48,377 nucleotides of DNA from JBCCFW01 sp039029535 (GCA_039029535.1 JBCCFW010000038.1:1-48377), one strand, 5' to 3'; counted from the stretch's first letter, positions 8,236 to 17,585 are shown. Numbers and translations are program-made. The notes: a model not told the origin generated them from the sequence alone.

Positions 8236-9624
8236 ATGCTCATCAGCCTCACCAGCACGGCGCCGCAAGCCACCGACCTCAGCTTCCTGCTCCACAAGCA
8301 CCCCGACCGGGTGCAGCGTTTCGAGCTGAGCTTCGGCGAAGCTCACGTCTTCTACCCGGAAGCCGGTCCCGAGCGCTGCACGGTCACGCTCTTCGTCGAG
8401 GTCGACCCCGTCCGGCTCGTCCGCGGTCGCTCGCGTCAAGACACCGGGCCTCTCGACCAGTACGTGAACGACCGGCCCTACGCCGCGTCGTCGCATCTCT
8501 CCGTCGCCCTCGGTCGGATCTTCCGCTCGGCGATGGCCGGAGCGGCCGACGAGAAGACCGAGCTCGTCGACGCCGAGCTCCCGCTCGAGGTCCACGTCCC
8601 CGTCCTCCCCTGCCGCGGCGCCACCACGCTCGTGAACGAGCTCTTCGAGCCCCTCGGTCACGAAGTCGAGGTGACGCGGCTCCCGGCCGACGACCCGACC
8701 GAGGTCGGCCCCTACATTGCTCTCCGTCTCCGCACCCACTGCCGCTTGCAGGACCTGCTCCGCCACCTCTACGTCCTCGTGCCGGTGCTCGATGCGCGCA
8801 AGCACTACTTCATCGGTGAGGCCGAGGTCGAGAAGCTGCTCGACCGCGGTGAGGGCTGGCTCGCGGACCATCCGCAGAAGGAGCTCATCACCCGTCGCTA
8901 CCTCGGTCGTCGAAAGACCCTCGCCGCCGAAGCCCTGCGTCGGCTCTCTGCGGACGACGGCATCGACGACGACGCACAGGCGGCCGAAGCCCAAGAGGCC
9001 GAGGACGTCGTCGAGACTCCCCTGCGTCTCAACGACGAGCGTCTCCGTCTCGTGCACGAGTGGCTGAACGAGCTGGAGGCCCGCCGCGTGGTCGACCTCG
9101 GCTGCGGGGAGGGCAAGCTGCTGCGTCGTCTCCTCCGGGACAAGAGCTTCGATCGTCTCGTGGGCTTCGAGGTCTCGCATCGTCAGCTCGAGATCGCCGC
9201 GCGGCGTCTCCGACTCGACACGCTCCCGGAGAAGCAGGCAGAGCGCATCGAGCTCGTCCACGGCAGCCTGACCTACCGCGACGCCCGGCTCGAGGGCTTC
9301 GACGCGGCGACCCTCATCGAGGTCATCGAGCACCTCGATCCGAGTCGGCTCACCGCGCTCGAGCGGGTCGTCTTCCAGCACGCCCGACCGGCCGCCGTCA
9401 TCGCCACGACGCCCAACTCCGAGCACAACGTCCTCTTCCCCTCGCTGCCGGCGGGTCGCTTCCGTCATGCCGACCACCGCTTCGAGTGGACGCGCGGCGA
9501 GTTTCGGTCCTGGGCGGAGGGCGTGGCGGAGCGTCATGGCTACGAGCCGAGCTTCCACGCCATCGGCGACGACCATCCGGAGCACGGTCCGCCCACCCAG
9601 GCCGTGATCTTCCGTCATGAGTGA
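8236..9624 (+). CDS. hen1: 3'-terminal RNA ribose 2'-O-methyltransferase Hen1
   Basis: A 462-residue bacterial Hen1, close to the family length. I start at ATG 8236 because AGGGAGG sits just before it and the conserved MLISLTST opening follows. Residues 1 to about 245 are the N-terminal domain that activates the Pnkp ligase. The methyltransferase follows, with VVDLGCGEG near residue 285 for S-adenosylmethionine and the metal-binding EVIEHLD (about 361) and HADH (about 411) motifs. Hen1 methylates the 2'-OH of the 3' end of cleaved RNA so that the resealed junction resists a second cut. The stop overlaps the pnkp start by 8 bases, indicating coupled translation and equal production of the complex. 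Confidence 0.97.
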   Translation: MLISLTSTAPQATDLSFLLHKHPDRVQRFELSFGEAHVFYPEAGPERCTVTLFVEVDPVRLVRGRSRQDTGPLDQYVNDRPYAASSHLSVALGRIFRSAMAGAADEKTELVDAELPLEVHVPVLPCRGATTLVNELFEPLGHEVEVTRLPADDPTEVGPYIALRLRTHCRLQDLLRHLYVLVPVLDARKHYFIGEAEVEKLLDRGEGWLADHPQKELITRRYLGRRKTLAAEALRRLSADDGIDDDAQAAEAQEAEDVVETPLRLNDERLRLVHEWLNELEARRVVDLGCGEGKLLRRLLRDKSFDRLVGFEVSHRQLEIAARRLRLDTLPEKQAERIELVHGSLTYRDARLEGFDAATLIEVIEHLDPSRLTALERVVFQHARPAAVIATTPNSEHNVLFPSLPAGRFRHADHRFEWTRGEFRSWAEGVAERHGYEPSFHAIGDDHPEHGPPTQAVIFRHE

Positions 9625-12193
9625 GACCGTCGAGACCGGGCTCATCAGCGTCCCGGACAAGTCGCTCGTCCTGCTCATCGGTCCCTCGGGCGCGGGCAAG
9701 ACGACCTTCGCCGCCCGTCACTTCCCCGAGACGGTCGCGCTGAGCTCGGATCACTTCCGTGGTCTCGTCAGCGACGACTGCTCGAGCCAGGAGGCCAGCG
9801 CGGACGCCTTCGAGATGCTCCGCACCGTGGCCGACCGGCGGCTCGCGCGAGGGCGGCTCACCGTCATCGATGCGACCAACGTCAGCGCCCAGGCGCGGGC
9901 GCCCTTCGTGCGCCTGGCCAAGGAGCACGACGTCTTCGCCATCGCGATCGTCTTGAACCTCTCGGTGGCGACCTGTGCCGCCCGCAACGAGCAGCGTGAG
10001 GACCGCAACTTCGGCAAGCAGGTCGTGCGGAACCACTCGCAGGCGCTGCGCCGCGGTCTCAAGCGGCTCAAGTCGGAGGGCTTCCGCAAGGTCCACGTGC
10101 TGAAGAGCGAAGAGGAGATCGACGCCGTGCGGGTCGAGGTGCGCCCGGCGTGGACGGACCGCAGCGACGAGCGAGGGCCCTTCGATCTCATCGGCGACAT
10201 CCACGGCTGCTTCTCGGAGCTGAAGACGCTGCTCGAAGAGCTCGGCTACCTCGTGCTGCCGCGTGACGATCGCGAGGGGTTCCGGCTCGTGCCGCCCGAG
10301 GGTCGTCGTGCGCTCTTCCTCGGTGACCTCGTCGACCGCGGTCCCAACTCGGTCGACGTGCTGCGTCTGGTCATGGATTCGGTGGAGGACGGCACGGGGA
10401 TCTGCGTGCCCGGCAACCACGAGGCGAAGCTCGCGCGCTGGCTCGACGGCAAGAAGGTGAAGCTCAACCACGGTCTCGCCGAGACCGTCGAGCAGATGGA
10501 GCCTCAGGACGACGCGTTCAAGACGAGGGTGCGCGAGTTCATCGCGTCGCTCGTCAGCCACTTCGTCCTCGACGACGGTCGTCTCGTCGTCGCCCACGCG
10601 GGGATGAAGGAGCGCTACCAGGGTCGGGCCTCGGGCCGCGTGCGGCAGTTCGCGCTCTACGGCGAGACGACGGGCGAGACCGACGAGTTCGGTCTCCCCA
10701 TCCGCTACGACTGGGCTCAGGAGTATCGGGGCAAGGCGGCGGTGGTCTACGGCCACACGCCGGTGCCCGAGGCCGAGTGGTTCAACAACACGATCTGTCT
10801 CGACACCGGCTGCGTGTTCGGCGGGAAGATGACGGCGCTGCGCTGGCCCGAGCGCGAGCTCGTGTCCGTGCCGGCCGAAGCGGTGCACTGCGAGCCCGTT
10901 CGTCCGCTCACCTCGCCGCGGGAAGCACGCAGCGCTCAGCAACAGCACGACACCCTGCGGCACGCCGTGGCCGTCCTCGGCCGACGGGCCGTGCACGCAC
11001 GACTCCTGGGCAACGTCACCATCCGTGAGGAGAACGCGACCGCGGCCCTCGAGGCCATGAGCCGCTTCGCCATCGATCCGCGCTGGCTCATCCACCTCCC
11101 ACCGACCATGGCGCCCTGCGAGACCTCGCGTCGTGAGGGGCTGCTCGAGCACCCCGAGGGCGCCTTCGACGACTTCCGTCGTCAGGGCATCACGCGAGTC
11201 GCCTGCGAGGAGAAGCACATGGGCTCGCGGGCCCTCGTCATCGCCTGTCGTGACGAAGACACCGCGCGCTCGCGCTTCGGCGTCGAGGACGGTAAGGCCG
11301 GCACCTGCTTCACGCGCACGGGTCGTTCCTTCTTCCGCGACGATGCGCACGAAGCGCAGCTCGTCGAACGCGTGCGGGCGGCGGCCGAGGCGGCCGGTCT
11401 CTGGGACGAGCTCGGCACGGGCTGGCTGCTGCTCGACTGCGAGCTCATGCCCTGGTCGGCCAAGGCCCAGGAGTTGCTCAAGACCCAGTACGGACCGGTC
11501 GGCGTGGCCGCCTCGGCTCACCTCGACGCCGCTCAAGCTTCCTTGGATCGGGCACGTGAGCGTGGCCTGGACGTCGACGAGCTCGTGTCCGCGACGGAGG
11601 AGCGTCGGGACCTGGTCACGCGTTATCGCGCCGCCTGGCAGGGCTACTGCTGGCCGGTGGAGTCGATCGACGATCATCGCCTGGCGCCCTTCCACCTCCT
11701 CGCCAGCGAGGGCGCGGTGCACTCGAGCCGGCCGCACGAGTGGCATCTCGAGATCCTCGGTCGGCTGTGTCAGGCCGGTGGGCCGCTCTTGCAGCTCACG
11801 CGACATCGCTTCGTCGACCTCGGTGACGACGAGCAGGTCGCAGCAGCCACCGCCTGGTGGGAGGAGCTGACCGGGGCGGGCGGCGAAGGGATGGTCGTCA
11901 AGCCGGCGGACTTCCTCGCACGCAACGCGAAGGGCCTGCTCCAGCCGGCACTCAAGGTGCGCGGTCGCGAGTACCTCCGGATCATCTACGGACCGGAGTA
12001 CACCCGCGACGAGCACCTGCGTCGGCTGCGGGAGCGGGGCCTCGGTCGCAAGCGATCGCTGGCGCTGCGTGAGCTCGCGCTGGGCCTGGAGGCGCTCGAA
12101 CGCTTCGTGGCGCACGAGCCGCTGCGTCGCGTCCACGAGTGCGTCTTCGCCGTGCTCGCGCTGGAAAGCGAACCAGTCGACCCGCGACTCTGA
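9617..12193 (+). CDS. pnkp: Polynucleotide kinase-phosphatase-ligase Pnkp
   Basis: An 858-residue three-domain RNA repair enzyme of normal length. The kinase domain (residues 15-170) has P-loop GPSGAGKTT and phosphorylates 5'-OH ends. The calcineurin-type phosphatase domain (190-400) shows DIHG (about 194), GDLVDRG (about 236) and GNHE (about 266) and removes 2',3'-cyclic phosphate. The C-terminal ligase/adenylyltransferase domain (about 480-858) has its nucleophile in EKHMGSR (Lys533). In characterised bacteria the ligase alone adenylates but needs Hen1 to seal RNA; that partner overlaps immediately upstream. The likely substrates are tRNAs cut by ribotoxins. All catalytic motifs I could check are intact. 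Confidence 0.97.
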   Translation: MSETVETGLISVPDKSLVLLIGPSGAGKTTFAARHFPETVALSSDHFRGLVSDDCSSQEASADAFEMLRTVADRRLARGRLTVIDATNVSAQARAPFVRLAKEHDVFAIAIVLNLSVATCAARNEQREDRNFGKQVVRNHSQALRRGLKRLKSEGFRKVHVLKSEEEIDAVRVEVRPAWTDRSDERGPFDLIGDIHGCFSELKTLLEELGYLVLPRDDREGFRLVPPEGRRALFLGDLVDRGPNSVDVLRLVMDSVEDGTGICVPGNHEAKLARWLDGKKVKLNHGLAETVEQMEPQDDAFKTRVREFIASLVSHFVLDDGRLVVAHAGMKERYQGRASGRVRQFALYGETTGETDEFGLPIRYDWAQEYRGKAAVVYGHTPVPEAEWFNNTICLDTGCVFGGKMTALRWPERELVSVPAEAVHCEPVRPLTSPREARSAQQQHDTLRHAVAVLGRRAVHARLLGNVTIREENATAALEAMSRFAIDPRWLIHLPPTMAPCETSRREGLLEHPEGAFDDFRRQGITRVACEEKHMGSRALVIACRDEDTARSRFGVEDGKAGTCFTRTGRSFFRDDAHEAQLVERVRAAAEAAGLWDELGTGWLLLDCELMPWSAKAQELLKTQYGPVGVAASAHLDAAQASLDRARERGLDVDELVSATEERRDLVTRYRAAWQGYCWPVESIDDHRLAPFHLLASEGAVHSSRPHEWHLEILGRLCQAGGPLLQLTRHRFVDLGDDEQVAAATAWWEELTGAGGEGMVVKPADFLARNAKGLLQPALKVRGREYLRIIYGPEYTRDEHLRRLRERGLGRKRSLALRELALGLEALERFVAHEPLRRVHECVFAVLALESEPVDPRL

Positions 12194-12243
12194 GCTACCG
12201 ATCGGGGCGGAGTGGCATGATGCGGCTCTTCAGGAGAGCCGCC

Positions 12244-13767
12244 ATGTCGACGATGTCCCGCCGTCCCCGCCTCGCGTTCCTGCCCGCCTTGCTCCTCGTT
12301 GCGTCCCTCGCCTCGACCGCCCAGGCGGAGGGTGACGCCAAGGGCAAGAAGCCCTCCGAGCTGGAAGACCATCTCGTCACGACCAGCCACTCGGTCACGA
12401 TCGGCGGCCAGCGCGTGCGCTACGAGGCGACCGCCGGCACGCTGGTCATGCGCGACGAGGAGGGTGCTCCCAAGGCGACCATCTTCTACATCGCCTACAC
12501 GCGTCAGGACGGACGTGACCCCTCGAAGCGTCCGCTCACCTTCTCGTTCAACGGTGGGCCCGGCTCGTCGTCGGTGTGGCTCCACCTCGGTACGCTCGGA
12601 CCCAAGCGGGTTCACATGGATCCCGACGGCTTCCCGCTGCCGCCGCCTTACAAGCTCGTGGACAACGCCGAGTCGATCCTCGACGTGACCGACCTCGTCT
12701 TCATCGATCCGGTCATGACCGGCTACAGCCGCCCGGCTCCCGACGAGGACCGCGAGCAGTTCCACGGCATCGACGAGGACGTCCGCTCGGTGGGTGAGTT
12801 CATCCGGCTCTACACGACGCGCAACGAGCGCTGGGCCTCGCCGAAGTTCCTCGTCGGCGAGAGCTACGGAACGACGCGGGCAGCGGGCCTGGCCGGGTGG
12901 CTCCAGGGCCGTCACGGCTTCTACCTGAACGGCGTCATGCTCATCTCGTCGATCCTCGACTTCCAGACCGCGCGCTTCGACACGGGCAACGACCTGCCCT
13001 ACATTCTCTTCCTGCCGACCTACACGGCGACGGCCTGGTATCACGACCGTCTGGCTCCGGACCTTCAGCGCGATCTCCGAGCGACCCTCGACGAGGTCGA
13101 GGAGTTCGCCACGACCGAGTACACCTTGGCGCTCATGAAGGGTGACCGGCTCGGCGATGCGGAGCGCAACGCCATCGCCAAGAAGCTGGCCCGCTACACG
13201 GGGCTGTCGGAGCAGTACGTCAAGGACACGAACCTCCGCATCAAGATCTTCCGCTTCACCAAGGAGCTGCGTCGCGACGAGCGCAAGACGGTCGGCCGGC
13301 TCGACAGCCGCTTCGTCGGCGACGACCGGGATTCCGCCGGCGAGCGTTACGAGTACGACCCGAGCTACTCGGCCATCCAGGGTCCCTACACGGCCACGCT
13401 CAACGACTACGTTCGACGCGACCTCGGCTTCGAGAGCGACCTGCCCTACGAGATCCTCACCGGTCGCGTGCACCCGTGGAGCTACGAGTCGTACCAGAAC
13501 CGCTACGTCAACGTGTCGGAGACGCTGCGTCGCTCGATGACCCGCAACCCGAGCCTCAAGGTCTTCGTCGCCAACGGCTACTACGACCTGGCGACGCCCT
13601 ACTTCGCGACCGAGTACACCTTCGATCACCTCGGTCTCCCCAAGGAGCTGCAAGGCAACGTCACCATGGGTTGGTACGAGGCGGGGCACATGATGTACAT
13701 CCACATCCCGTCCCTGGTCGCTCTCAAGCGCGACCTCGCGGCCTTCATGCAGTCGGCGACGAAGTGA
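12244..13767 (+). CDS. Secreted S10 family serine carboxypeptidase-like peptidase
   Basis: A 507-residue exported peptidase. ATG 12244 is preferred over 12217/12220 because AGGAGA lies at the right distance and the next 27 residues are a typical signal peptide (cleavage near TAQA). Serine carboxypeptidase motifs are clear: FNGGPGSSS forms the oxyanion region, GESYG holds the nucleophile near Ser207, the Asp is in NGYYDLATP (about 448) and the His in EAGHMMY (about 482). S10 enzymes release C-terminal amino acids from peptides. The stop overlaps the GTG start of the next peptidase (GTGA), so the two are translationally coupled and probably degrade peptides together in the periplasm or outside. 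Confidence 0.93.
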   Translation: MSTMSRRPRLAFLPALLLVASLASTAQAEGDAKGKKPSELEDHLVTTSHSVTIGGQRVRYEATAGTLVMRDEEGAPKATIFYIAYTRQDGRDPSKRPLTFSFNGGPGSSSVWLHLGTLGPKRVHMDPDGFPLPPPYKLVDNAESILDVTDLVFIDPVMTGYSRPAPDEDREQFHGIDEDVRSVGEFIRLYTTRNERWASPKFLVGESYGTTRAAGLAGWLQGRHGFYLNGVMLISSILDFQTARFDTGNDLPYILFLPTYTATAWYHDRLAPDLQRDLRATLDEVEEFATTEYTLALMKGDRLGDAERNAIAKKLARYTGLSEQYVKDTNLRIKIFRFTKELRRDERKTVGRLDSRFVGDDRDSAGERYEYDPSYSAIQGPYTATLNDYVRRDLGFESDLPYEILTGRVHPWSYESYQNRYVNVSETLRRSMTRNPSLKVFVANGYYDLATPYFATEYTFDHLGLPKELQGNVTMGWYEAGHMMYIHIPSLVALKRDLAAFMQSATK

Positions 13768-16220
13768 GCGCCGGACGCGTTTCGCTCAGTCTCTGCCTGC
13801 TGCTGGTCACGGCGGCGCCGCTCTCGGCAGTCGAGCCCACGCTCGAGCAGGTCATGGCCGACCCCGACTGGATCGGGAACGCGCCGGGCAATCCCTACTG
13901 GTCGCTCGACTCGTCGGCGGTCTACTTCGACCGCAAGCGGGTCGGCTCACCGGTCGAGGATCGAATCCGCATCGACCTCGCCGACGGCCAGGAGCGCGTG
14001 CTCACCGAGGCCGAGCACTCGAACCTCGACGTGCCAGGCGGTCACTGGTCGACGGACCGAACGCGTCGGGTCTTCGCCCGCAACGGCGACCTCTTCCTGG
14101 CCGAGCTCGGCAGCGGCGCGGTCCGCCAGCTCACCCGCACGACGGCGCGGGAGCGCTCGCCCCGCTTCATGGCCGACGAACGACGCATCTCGTTCCGCCG
14201 TGGCGACGCCTGGCTCGTGCGCGAGCTGGACACGGGCCTGGAGCTGGAGCCGGCCAGCCTGAAGACCGAGGACGACCCCGACGAGAAGGAGGACGACGAC
14301 GGCTATCACCCCCGGCAGGAGCGTCGTTTCTTCGAGTACCTCCGTCGTCGTGAGGCCGACGGGGATGCGAACCGGGACCGCGCGCGGGCCCTGCAAGACG
14401 CCGACGTCACCCGTCCGGACCGTCCGTTCTACCTCGGCAAGAAGGTGGAGGTCGCGCGCTCCGATCTCTCACCGAGCGGTCGCTGGCTGCTGGTGACCAC
14501 GCGCAAGAAGCAGTCGGACGAGAAGCGCTGGGGCGAGAAGAGCCCCATGCCGCTGTGGATCACCGAGAGCGGCTACGTCGAGACCCGCGACGTCCGCGCC
14601 AAGGTGGGGACCGGCGATCGATCGACCGAGCGTCTCTGGCTCCTCGACCTGGAGAGCGGCGAGAAGCACGAGCTCAAGCTCGACGCCCTGCCGGGGATCA
14701 AGACCGACCCGCTCGCGTCGCTGCGCGATGCGGCGGAGGCGCGCGAGAAGGAGCGGGAGTCGGCCAAGAAGAAGAAGGACGGGGACGACGAGGACGAGGC
14801 GCGGTCGTCGCGTCGGGATCGGAGGAAGAAGCGTCGGGCCCGGCCGGCGTGGGTACGGTCGGTCGAGTGGAACCGAGCGGGGACCGAGGCCCTCGTCATG
14901 ATCGAGTCCCACGACAACAAGGACCGCTGGATCACGCGGGTCGACTTCGAACGGGCACGGCTGGACGACCTGCACCACCTGCACGACGAGGCATGGATCA
15001 ACTGGCGCTACAACGACATGGGCTGGCTGTCCGACGACCGCACGGCCTGGTGGCTGTCGGAGGAGAGCGGCTGGTCGCAGCTCGAAGTGCGCGGCCTCGA
15101 CGAACGCCGGTCTCGCGCGCTCACGCACGGCCGGCAGGTGGTCTCGAGCGTTCGGGAGTCTCCGGACGGACGCTTCCTCTACTACCTCTCCAACCCGCAG
15201 AGCCCTCGGGTCTACGACGTCCATCGGGTCGAGGTGGCGACCGGTCGGACCGAGGCGGTCACGACGCTCGGCGGTCGGATGAGCTACGAGCTCTCACCTG
15301 ACGGTCGTCGGCTGCTGCTGCGGCAGTCCAAGCCGACCCGACCGCCGGAGCTCTTCGTGCAAGAGGCACGACCGGGTGCGTCGGCCCGTCAGCTCACCGA
15401 GTCACGAAGCGAGGCGTTCCAAGCGATGGACTGGGTGGAGCCTCGGTTCGTGGAGGTCCCGTCGAGCCACGGGGTCGGGGTCATCCACTCGCGCCTGTAC
15501 CTGCCGCCCGCGGGGGTGCGGGCGCCGGCGGCGAAGCGGCCGGCGGTGGTCTTCATCCACGGTGCGGGCTACTTGCAGAACGCGCACGAGGGCTGGTCCG
15601 GTTACTTCCGCGAGTTCATGTTCCACACCGTGCTCGCGAACCGCGGCTATGTCGTGCTCGACATGGACTACCGGGCATCAGCCGGTTACGGCCGCGACTG
15701 GCGGACGGCGATCTACCGGGACATGGGTCGTCCCGAGCTCGAGGACCTCACCGACGGCGTGCGCTGGCTGGTGTCGGAGCAGGGTGTCGAGAGGGAGCGC
15801 GTGGGGGCCTACGGCGGTTCGTACGGTGGCTTCCTCGTGCTCATGGCACTGTTTCAGGAGCCCGACCTGTTCGCCGCGGGAGCAGCGCTACGCCCGGTGA
15901 CGGACTGGGCGCACTACAACCACGGCTACACGTCGAACATCCTCAACGTGCCGGAGATCGATCCGGAGGCGTATCGGCGGAGCTCACCCATCGAGTTCGC
16001 CGAAGGCCTCGAGAAGCCGCTGTTGATGTGCGCGCCCATGCTGGACGACAACGTCCACTTCCACGACACCGTGCGGCTGGTGCAGCGGCTCATCGAGCTG
16101 AAGAAGGAGGACTGGGAGACGGCGATCTACCCGGTCGAGCCGCACGGCTTCCGGCAGCCCACGAGTTGGTTGGACGAGTACCGGCGGATCTACAAGTTGT
16201 TCGAGACGCACGTGCGGTGA
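13764..16220 (+). CDS. Secreted S9 family prolyl oligopeptidase/dipeptidyl peptidase-like enzyme
   Basis: An 818-residue peptidase starting at GTG 13764 within the GTGA overlap. Residues 1-22 are a signal peptide (VSLSLCLLLVTAAPLSA). Residues about 30-560 are the beta-propeller with repeated short strands, interrupted near residues 325-365 by a highly charged Lys/Glu/Arg insert of low complexity. The alpha/beta-hydrolase domain ends the protein: GGSYGG (nucleophile near Ser686), Asp in MLDDNVH and His in EPHGF. Family members cut dipeptides or after proline in short peptides. Coupling to the S10 gene suggests an endo-/dipeptidase plus carboxypeptidase pair for protein scavenging. Confidence 0.92.
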   Translation: MSAGRVSLSLCLLLVTAAPLSAVEPTLEQVMADPDWIGNAPGNPYWSLDSSAVYFDRKRVGSPVEDRIRIDLADGQERVLTEAEHSNLDVPGGHWSTDRTRRVFARNGDLFLAELGSGAVRQLTRTTARERSPRFMADERRISFRRGDAWLVRELDTGLELEPASLKTEDDPDEKEDDDGYHPRQERRFFEYLRRREADGDANRDRARALQDADVTRPDRPFYLGKKVEVARSDLSPSGRWLLVTTRKKQSDEKRWGEKSPMPLWITESGYVETRDVRAKVGTGDRSTERLWLLDLESGEKHELKLDALPGIKTDPLASLRDAAEAREKERESAKKKKDGDDEDEARSSRRDRRKKRRARPAWVRSVEWNRAGTEALVMIESHDNKDRWITRVDFERARLDDLHHLHDEAWINWRYNDMGWLSDDRTAWWLSEESGWSQLEVRGLDERRSRALTHGRQVVSSVRESPDGRFLYYLSNPQSPRVYDVHRVEVATGRTEAVTTLGGRMSYELSPDGRRLLLRQSKPTRPPELFVQEARPGASARQLTESRSEAFQAMDWVEPRFVEVPSSHGVGVIHSRLYLPPAGVRAPAAKRPAVVFIHGAGYLQNAHEGWSGYFREFMFHTVLANRGYVVLDMDYRASAGYGRDWRTAIYRDMGRPELEDLTDGVRWLVSEQGVERERVGAYGGSYGGFLVLMALFQEPDLFAAGAALRPVTDWAHYNHGYTSNILNVPEIDPEAYRRSSPIEFAEGLEKPLLMCAPMLDDNVHFHDTVRLVQRLIELKKEDWETAIYPVEPHGFRQPTSWLDEYRRIYKLFETHVR

Positions 16221-16252
16221 GGTCGGCGTCGTGACGCCGTGGGAGGGGAACC

Positions 16253-16492
16253 GTGACAGGAGCCGAGTTCGAGGAAGAGGTTCGACGAGCCCTCGCGTCG
16301 AACGCCGGTGACGAGGCTCTCTTCGGCCTCCTGAAAGGGCTGCATGCGACCGGTGCCTCTCGAGACGTGGCCCAAGCAGCGCTCGAACGGGTCCGTGCCG
16401 AGCTGAAAGATGAGAAGCAGGAGGACCGCGTCCTGGAGATGCTGGACGTCGTGGTCGGGTTCTGCTCGCCCCACCAGAGACTCTGGCCCTAG
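16253..16492 (+). CDS. Small acidic hypothetical protein
   Basis: A 79-residue protein I do not recognise. It starts at GTG with GGGAGGGGA just upstream. It is predicted all-helical and acidic, with heptad-like spacing (EFEEEVRRAL, AALERVRAELKDE), no Cys cluster and no signal peptide. Its TAG stop lies in the palindrome CTAG, shared with the stop of the convergent barstar gene. Size, charge and neighbourhood resemble small immunity proteins, which is inference only. Confidence 0.62.
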   Translation: MTGAEFEEEVRRALASNAGDEALFGLLKGLHATGASRDVAQAALERVRAELKDEKQEDRVLEMLDVVVGFCSPHQRLWP

Positions 16493-16776
16493 TCGTCGTC
16501 GACCTTGGAGAGCGAGACGGAGAACTCTCCGCGTGACTCCGCCTCCTGGTCCACTAGCAGCTTCAAGTAGCGATCGACCTGCGTGCGCAAGGCTCCGTCA
16601 AGGCCAAGCAGGCCCACGACTCGGACGGTCGTTCGCCCCACGAGCTCCGTGAGGCAGTCCCAGAACGCATCGAGGTTCCGTCCGTAGTGATCAGGGAGTT
16701 TCAGTGCTTCAGCCACCCTGTCATGGAACTCGTCCAGGCTGGTCACGCCTGTCAGGTCCAGCACGAGTGTCACCAT
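16489..16776 (-). CDS. Barstar family protein
   Basis: A 95-residue protein matching barstar in size and pattern: an N-terminal VLDLTGVTSLDEFH strand-helix, the diagnostic YGRNLDAFWDCL motif at residues 31-42, and a C-terminal VSLSKVDDD strand. Barstar is the cytoplasmic inhibitor of barnase-type ribonucleases and a common immunity domain for polymorphic toxins. No barnase-like or other toxin gene is visible nearby. It is the last gene of a same-strand run of small genes (16.5-19.1 kb). Confidence 0.9.
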   Translation of the reverse strand: MVTLVLDLTGVTSLDEFHDRVAEALKLPDHYGRNLDAFWDCLTELVGRTTVRVVGLLGLDGALRTQVDRYLKLLVDQEAESRGEFSVSLSKVDDD

Positions 16777-16793
16777 CCGGCCTCTCTCGTCTC

Positions 16794-16811
16794 GATCGAT
16801 GATGATCGATC
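16794..16811. repeat. Inverted repeat upstream of barstar
   Basis: GATCGAT (16794-16800) and ATCGATC (16805-16811) form perfect 7-base arms around GATG. It sits 18 bases upstream of the barstar start, between two same-strand genes. It could be an operator, an mRNA hairpin or chance. Confidence 0.35.
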
Positions 16812-16849
16812 ACGCCTGGTCGAGGTCAGCACGCAAGACTGAGTTGTCA

Positions 16850-17218
16850 TCAAGGCGGCTTCCGCAGCCACCACTTCATGGCCTCAGAAGGGGACTTGCC
16901 TCCGAATCGACCCGCCAGCCTCGCCACTTCGTCCCAAGTGTAGGACTTCTCGGACTCGGCCAGGATCGAGCCCTCGTGATCCTGGAGCACGAGCCAGTGC
17001 CGATCCCGCTCGACCACGAGGCCGTGCGGCGGATGAGCCGCTCTCGCAGCCGGGCAGATGATGACCCGGACCACGTCAGCCGGCACCTCTTCCTGACACG
17101 TGACCGCCTCGTGCTCTTCTGGGCAAAGAGCGTCGGAGGCTCGCTCCTCCTCACCGCTTCTGCGCCGAATGGACCAGGAATGGCCGAAGTCACACGTGTA
17201 CTTCCTCACGATGAACAT
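16850..17218 (-). CDS. Hypothetical protein with Cys/His residues
   Basis: A 122-residue protein I do not recognise. GAGGAG lies upstream of the ATG. The N-terminal half has a possible zinc site (YTCDFGHSW, then ALCPEEHEAVTC). The second half contains DRHWLVLQDHEGSI followed by a Trp-rich helical end (YTWDEVARLAGRFG, KWWLRKPP). There is no signal peptide. It belongs to the run of small genes between barstar and the MafI-like gene, so an immunity role is plausible but only by context. High-GC codon use matches the neighbours. Confidence 0.62.
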   Translation of the reverse strand: MFIVRKYTCDFGHSWSIRRRSGEEERASDALCPEEHEAVTCQEEVPADVVRVIICPAARAAHPPHGLVVERDRHWLVLQDHEGSILAESEKSYTWDEVARLAGRFGGKSPSEAMKWWLRKPP

Positions 17219-17280
17219 CGGCCATCACTCCTCGAGAGCTCGCTCTTCTCATCACGTGAGAGCTCAAGAAAGACCCTGCT

Positions 17281-17574
17281 CTAGGTCTGGTCCACGCTCG
17301 GGAAGCGAGCTCCCCAACGGCAGAACTTCTCCCAGAAGTCACCATCGAACACGGACTCCTCATCCAGGCGGAATGCTCTCGCCATCGCCTGGAGATCCGA
17401 GAACTCGACCTCAGACGGGAATCGATCTCCCGTCATCAACTCGAGCATCAACCCCTCGAACGCCATCTCTGGCTCTCCGTGCTCCAGGTAGTGGCGTACC
17501 TCCTTCTGTCCATCGCCGTCCACGAGGGGCCAGCAAGCACGGACGATCCTGTCGAAGCGCTCATCCTGGCTCAT
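17281..17574 (-). CDS. MafI-like immunity family protein (probable)
   Basis: A 97-residue acidic helical protein. The pattern EVRHYLEHGEPEMAFEGLMLEL, spanning two helices at residues 24-45, resembles MafI/CdiI-type immunity proteins, which have a Y-L-x-x-G-E-x-x-x-A-x-E-x-L core followed by an acidic loop and another helix (here SDLQAMARAFRLDEE). It follows the preceding same-strand gene by 11 bases, so co-transcription is likely. MafI proteins neutralise secreted MafB toxins, but no such toxin is present here. Family assignment is by pattern and moderately sure. Confidence 0.65.
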   Translation of the reverse strand: MSQDERFDRIVRACWPLVDGDGQKEVRHYLEHGEPEMAFEGLMLELMTGDRFPSEVEFSDLQAMARAFRLDEESVFDGDFWEKFCRWGARFPSVDQT

Positions 17575-17585
17575 TCAGCCTCGCA

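Noticed and set aside
9398..12136. Long minus-strand open frame (about 912 codons) over pnkp
   Set aside because: It is the complement of an unmistakable Pnkp coding frame, with no recognisable motif of its own.
16224..16239. Short palindrome CGGCGTC-GT-GACGCCG after the S9 peptidase gene
   Set aside because: The 2-base loop is too tight for a stable full stem and there is no T tract, so it was not called a terminator.
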